A DNA stretch of 7,281 bases. It comes from a candidate division WS6 bacterium GW2011_GWC2_36_7. GTDB taxonomy: Bacteria; Patescibacteriota; Dojkabacteria; SC72. Within the stretch, counting starts at the first letter, position 1. The number at the start of each line of letters is the position of its first letter. The notes below the pieces were generated by a model. That model was given only the letters and a program-made list of their open reading frames with translations. It was not told where the DNA came from and did not search any database. The stretch spans positions 1-7,281 of the forward strand of contig LBSF01000052.1 in NCBI GenBank assembly GCA_000991805.1. The letters run 5' to 3'. The position numbers and the translations under genes are program-made. Positions 6,107-7,281 of the stretch are shown here, one piece after another.

Positions 6107-6230
6107 CTGTTTGCTAATTCATATTTCTAAATAAAAAGAATTTGCCAGTAGAGTATGAGTGTTTCAAAGATTTGAGATTTAAGGAGTTTCTTTATTAATA
6201 GAGAGAGGGGTTCTACTCTCATTGAATATA

Positions 6231-6249
6231 TGTTACAATTATATAATTG
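6231..6249 (+). promoter_or_regulatory. Extended -10 element overlapped by a 14-bp perfect palindrome
   Basis: TGTTACAAT (6231-6239) is identical to the extended -10 before ruvC. CAATTATATAATTG (6236-6249) is a perfect 14-bp palindrome covering the end of that -10 and the predicted first transcribed base (about 6246). This arrangement suits a repressor operator. What would be transcribed is unclear: only a 26-codon frame at 6250-6330, or a small RNA. Confidence 0.3.
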
Positions 6250-6440
6250 ATGACCGAGTATAATCACCCTTATACGCTGTCTAGTACCTTGGAAATCAGA
6301 AAAGTCCTTTTGTGTAGCTCTTTTAATTAGTTCCTTTGATTCTCTGAATACCATATTTATATTATTTTATTCTTTCCTTCCTGATTCCGTATTCTTTTTA
6401 CATAATCTCTCAAAATCAAAAAATTAGCCCCCTACTCTGA

Positions 6441-6469
6441 TTGGTTAAAAATTATTTTTGTAGTAACAT
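6441..6469 (+). promoter_or_regulatory. Promoter candidate for the tyrosine recombinase, leaderless start
   Basis: TTGGTT (6441-6446), 17-nt spacer, TAACAT (6464-6469). The hexamer ends 6 nt before the ATG at 6476, so transcription would start on the start codon. Both hexamers are imperfect matches, but spacing is ideal and the position repeats what is seen upstream of other genes here. No Shine-Dalgarno site precedes the gene. Confidence 0.35.
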
Positions 6470-6475
6470 AAACAT

Positions 6476-7281
6476 ATGAAAGACAAAGTATTCCCTAAGC
6501 TACCAGATCAAGATGACTTCTTGATGGACCTACAGAACAGTAATTACAGTCCTTTGACCATTCATAACTATGCCAGAGATCTTTGTATATTTGCTGTCTT
6601 TCTTAACTTCCGTGGAGTTGAGTTTAAGGATGTCTCTAAGAAAGACATTTCTATGTACAAGGGATACCTAAAAGCGGGCGAACATTTGAAGGATTTGGAT
6701 AGAATTAGGAAGGAATTTGTTAAGAATGCCGGTATACAGGCAATATCTGGGGCAAAAGCCGCTAGCGACGATTTAAGCGACGATACTGATATGGGTGCCA
6801 TGAATACACCTTCAAAGGCTCCTGTGTTTGAGGTTAGTTTCCTGGAGAGCTTGTACAACCGTGTGTATGGGTCACTTGGAATATTCGAAAGACCTATGAA
6901 TACCAATGCAAGAAAAAAATCTGGTTTGGATGTTAACAGTATTAATCGTATGTTGTCATCGGTAAGATCATATTTGAAATTTAGAGTAAAATGGGATTTA
7001 GAAATTCCTTTGCCTGCGGATGCGGTTGATATGATGAAGGGAGAAAAAAGAGTTAAGAAGGTTGCATCATTACAAGACCTAACGGCACTCATAGAGTCGC
7101 CATTGGAGTTTGAATCTGATGAACGTGTCGCTATAAGGAATAGATGTATGTTGGAGATGTTGTTTGCTAGTGGTATGCGTATCTCGGAATTAATCAATCT
7201 GGATCTAGAAAATATTAATGTTGAGGGTAAGATGTATATCATTGGTAAGGGTAAAAAAGAAAGATCTGTATATTTAACACA
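6476..7281 (+). CDS. Tyrosine recombinase (XerC/XerD-like), 3'-truncated, with an inserted segment
   Basis: The first 268 residues are visible and the frame is open at the window end. An N-terminal core-binding (SAM-like) domain starts SPLTIHNYARDLCIFAVFL (25-43) and resumes at LDVNSINRMLSSVRSYLKF (151-169). The catalytic domain begins near 197 (ASLQDLTALIES) and has RNRCMLEMLFASGMRISELINL (221-242) with the first catalytic arginine R235, then IIGKGKKERSVYL (255-267) with the catalytic lysine K258. The remaining HxxR, H/W and the nucleophilic tyrosine would lie downstream. Such enzymes cut and rejoin DNA at specific sites, e.g. dimer resolution at dif or phage/cassette integration. Between residues 70 and 150 is an insertion of about 75-80 residues compared with XerD, including an acidic SDD-repeat linker coded by a 12-nt repeat (AGCGACGAT at 6764 and 6776). 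Whether it is the housekeeping Xer or an element-borne integrase cannot be decided here. Confidence 0.88.
   Translation, partial: MKDKVFPKLPDQDDFLMDLQNSNYSPLTIHNYARDLCIFAVFLNFRGVEFKDVSKKDISMYKGYLKAGEHLKDLDRIRKEFVKNAGIQAISGAKAASDDLSDDTDMGAMNTPSKAPVFEVSFLESLYNRVYGSLGIFERPMNTNARKKSGLDVNSINRMLSSVRSYLKFRVKWDLEIPLPADAVDMMKGEKRVKKVASLQDLTALIESPLEFESDERVAIRNRCMLEMLFASGMRISELINLDLENINVEGKMYIIGKGKKERSVYLT

Larger units (their letters stand above)
6028..6438. repeat. Inverted repeat AGAGTAGGGGG, 11 nt, arms at 6028-6038 and 6428-6438
   Basis: The left arm AGAGTAGGGGG and right arm CCCCCTACTCT are exact reverse complements 389 nt apart, defining a 411-bp interval. A third copy of part of the motif, CTACTCTCAT at 6213-6222, is an exact 10-nt reverse complement of 6025-6034. 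No matching target-site duplication adjoins the arms, so a miniature transposable element is only one possibility. Confidence 0.5.
6013..6475. other. 463-bp intergenic region without a convincing gene, rich in small repeats
   Basis: Left to right it holds a tandem 7-mer GTAGGGG (6031-6044), a 17-nt-period repeat (6045-6095), a perfect DnaA box (6098-6106), an AT-rich stretch (6113-6145), a hairpin-like segment (6196-6223), a promoter-like element with a palindrome (6231-6249), a pyrimidine-rich run (6365-6388), and the promoter of the next gene. An 11-nt inverted repeat lies near both ends. A 26-codon frame (6250-6330, +) and a 75-codon frame on the minus strand (6354-6127) exist but have no ribosome site at a good distance and no recognisable features. 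Confidence 0.6.

Noticed and set aside
6250..6330. 26-codon plus-strand frame downstream of the TGTTACAAT element
   Set aside because: Too short, no ribosome site, and no family resemblance; mentioned only as a possible leader peptide.
6127..6354. 75-codon frame on the minus strand in the intergenic region, with AATAAT 6 nt before its ATG
   Set aside because: No ribosome site at a useful distance, no recognisable motif, and it covers the palindrome and inverted-repeat motif. The AATAAT match sits in very AT-rich DNA. It could be a remnant, but I cannot support it as a gene.
6568..7242. 224-codon minus-strand frame opposite the recombinase
   Set aside because: The plus-strand frame from 6476 contains clear tyrosine-recombinase motifs and stays open to the window end; the antisense frame has none.
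1..7281. Alternative genetic code (TGA recoded, as in some CPR lineages), considered because none of the gene stops is TGA
   Set aside because: No in-frame TGA occurs inside any of the conserved genes, and Trp and Gly use ordinary codons. The lack of TGA stops is readily explained by AT-rich stop choice among few genes.

Overview
The window is A+T-rich bacterial DNA that reads well in the standard code. The genes present are a VirD4/TraG-like ATPase of the 'WGPRL...YIL' type with a Lys/Glu-rich tail, yebC, ruvC, ruvA, ruvB and a Xer-type recombinase. Together with small unrecognised proteins and several start codons placed right behind a -10 box, this suggests a Candidate Phyla Radiation (Patescibacteria) genome. 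That assignment is an inference from protein style and gene content. No rRNA or other marker is present to settle it.

Layout, all on the + strand. Positions 1-1130 hold the C-terminal part of a type IV secretion/conjugation-like ATPase. Positions 1187-1969 hold yebC. Positions 2028-2573 and 2610 (or 2667)-3077 hold two small proteins I do not recognise. Positions 3130-3615 hold ruvC, 3635-4216 ruvA and 4216-5195 ruvB. Positions 5188-6012 hold a polytopic membrane protein that overlaps the end of ruvB. A 463-bp stretch without a convincing gene (6013-6475) follows, rich in small repeats. At 6476-7281 is the N-terminal 268 residues of a tyrosine recombinase that runs off the window.

Functionally, 3130-5195 is a complete Holliday-junction set: RuvA binds the junction, RuvB is the branch-migration motor and RuvC the resolvase. 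RuvC and RuvA look intact. RuvB is broken by an apparent 49-nt deletion that removes about 16-18 residues between Walker A and Walker B and shifts the frame, so the two halves of the ATPase lie in different frames. This is either a true lesion or an assembly/sequencing error, and it is the most important point to check.

The other main signals are these. Up to five starts have a -10-like hexamer ending 6-8 nt before the ATG, which would give leaderless or nearly leaderless mRNAs. The 6013-6475 region carries a 17-nt-period repeat beside a perfect DnaA box, an 11-nt inverted repeat spanning 411 bp, and a 14-bp palindrome on a promoter-like sequence. The recombinase has an insertion of roughly 75-80 residues in its core-binding domain. 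I see no CRISPR array, tRNA, rRNA or insertion sequence.
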